From a virus, in IMG/VR virus record IMGVR_UViG_3300007038_000007, positions 1-29,462 of that record: 29,462 nucleotides of DNA. The stretch is one strand, 5' to 3'. A program made the position numbers and the translations under genes. Under the pieces are notes generated by a model that saw nothing but the letters and a program-made list of their open reading frames with translations, did no database searches and had not been told where the DNA came from. Shown here piece after piece: positions 29,403-29,462 of this stretch (its first letter is position 1; every line of letters starts with the position of its first letter).

Positions 29403-29462
29403 TCGGAGAAGTAAAATGAATAACACAATTAATATGGAGGTGACTCGATAATGGCTTGGGAC
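29364..29462. repeat. 99-bp terminal direct repeat, right copy
   Basis: This is an exact copy of bases 1-99. It includes the last 12 codons and stop of the gene at 29010, the leader with GGAGGTGA, and the first four codons of the 364-residue propeller gene (ATG at 29451, equal to 88). That final fragment is the duplicated start of the complete gene at 88 and is not a separate truncated gene. Confidence 0.9.

Overview
This window looks like the complete genome of a tailed virus (class Caudoviricetes, HK97 lineage) of a haloarchaeon, closed as a circle. The first 99 bases are repeated exactly at the end (1-99 = 29364-29462), so the unique genome is 29,363 bp. A haloarchaeal host is inferred from strongly acidic predicted proteins, many short Cys-rich zinc proteins, archaeal BRE/TATA promoters (ACCGAAA followed by TTAAGT) and a GGAGGTGA ribosome binding site. 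No tRNA, rRNA, CRISPR, transposase or integrase was seen.

Layout, reading around the circle. Packaging and structural genes run rightward from 21533: small and large terminase, portal, two related small beta proteins, a 979-residue beta-propeller protein, a third related small beta protein, then across the contig junction a 364-residue propeller protein, a 1136-residue double-propeller protein, a BppU-like protein, a conserved 218-residue protein and a 744-residue propeller/stalk protein. A second late block starts at 8021 with a very large prohead protease fused to scaffold, then the major capsid protein, head-tail connectors (interrupted by a nucleoside deoxyribosyltransferase-like protein) and a membrane-anchored coiled coil. 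From 14017 to 15470 lies 1.45 kb without a credible gene, rich in short repeats and dyads. A leftward five-gene regulatory operon (16786 to 15471) faces a rightward early region (16925-21386) holding zinc proteins, small acidic proteins, a minimal primase-polymerase, a winged-helix-like protein, micro membrane proteins and a PD-(D/E)XK nuclease.

There is no tape measure, tail tube, sheath or long baseplate set, although terminase, portal, capsid and connectors are all present. This fits a short-tailed (podovirus-like) particle, of the kind known in haloarchaea from HSTV-1. Four large propeller/stalk proteins take up about one third of the genome and are the best candidates for host recognition.

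The regulatory layout is unusually legible. One element (GGCACAASAGTAAAGG, then 12 nt, then a TATA-like box) precedes 8021, 16925, 21533 and, in weaker form, 29010, and looks like a virus-specific late promoter. A second class (TTAMGT, 4 nt, ACAGYGCRTAG) precedes 17708, 21279 and the 21533 region. A dyad TGTACA-N4-TGTACA occurs near the 8021 start, upstream of the early promoter at 17635 and in the large noncoding region, and looks like the operator of a virus regulator. Functions are read from sequence motifs and remembered families; no database search was possible.
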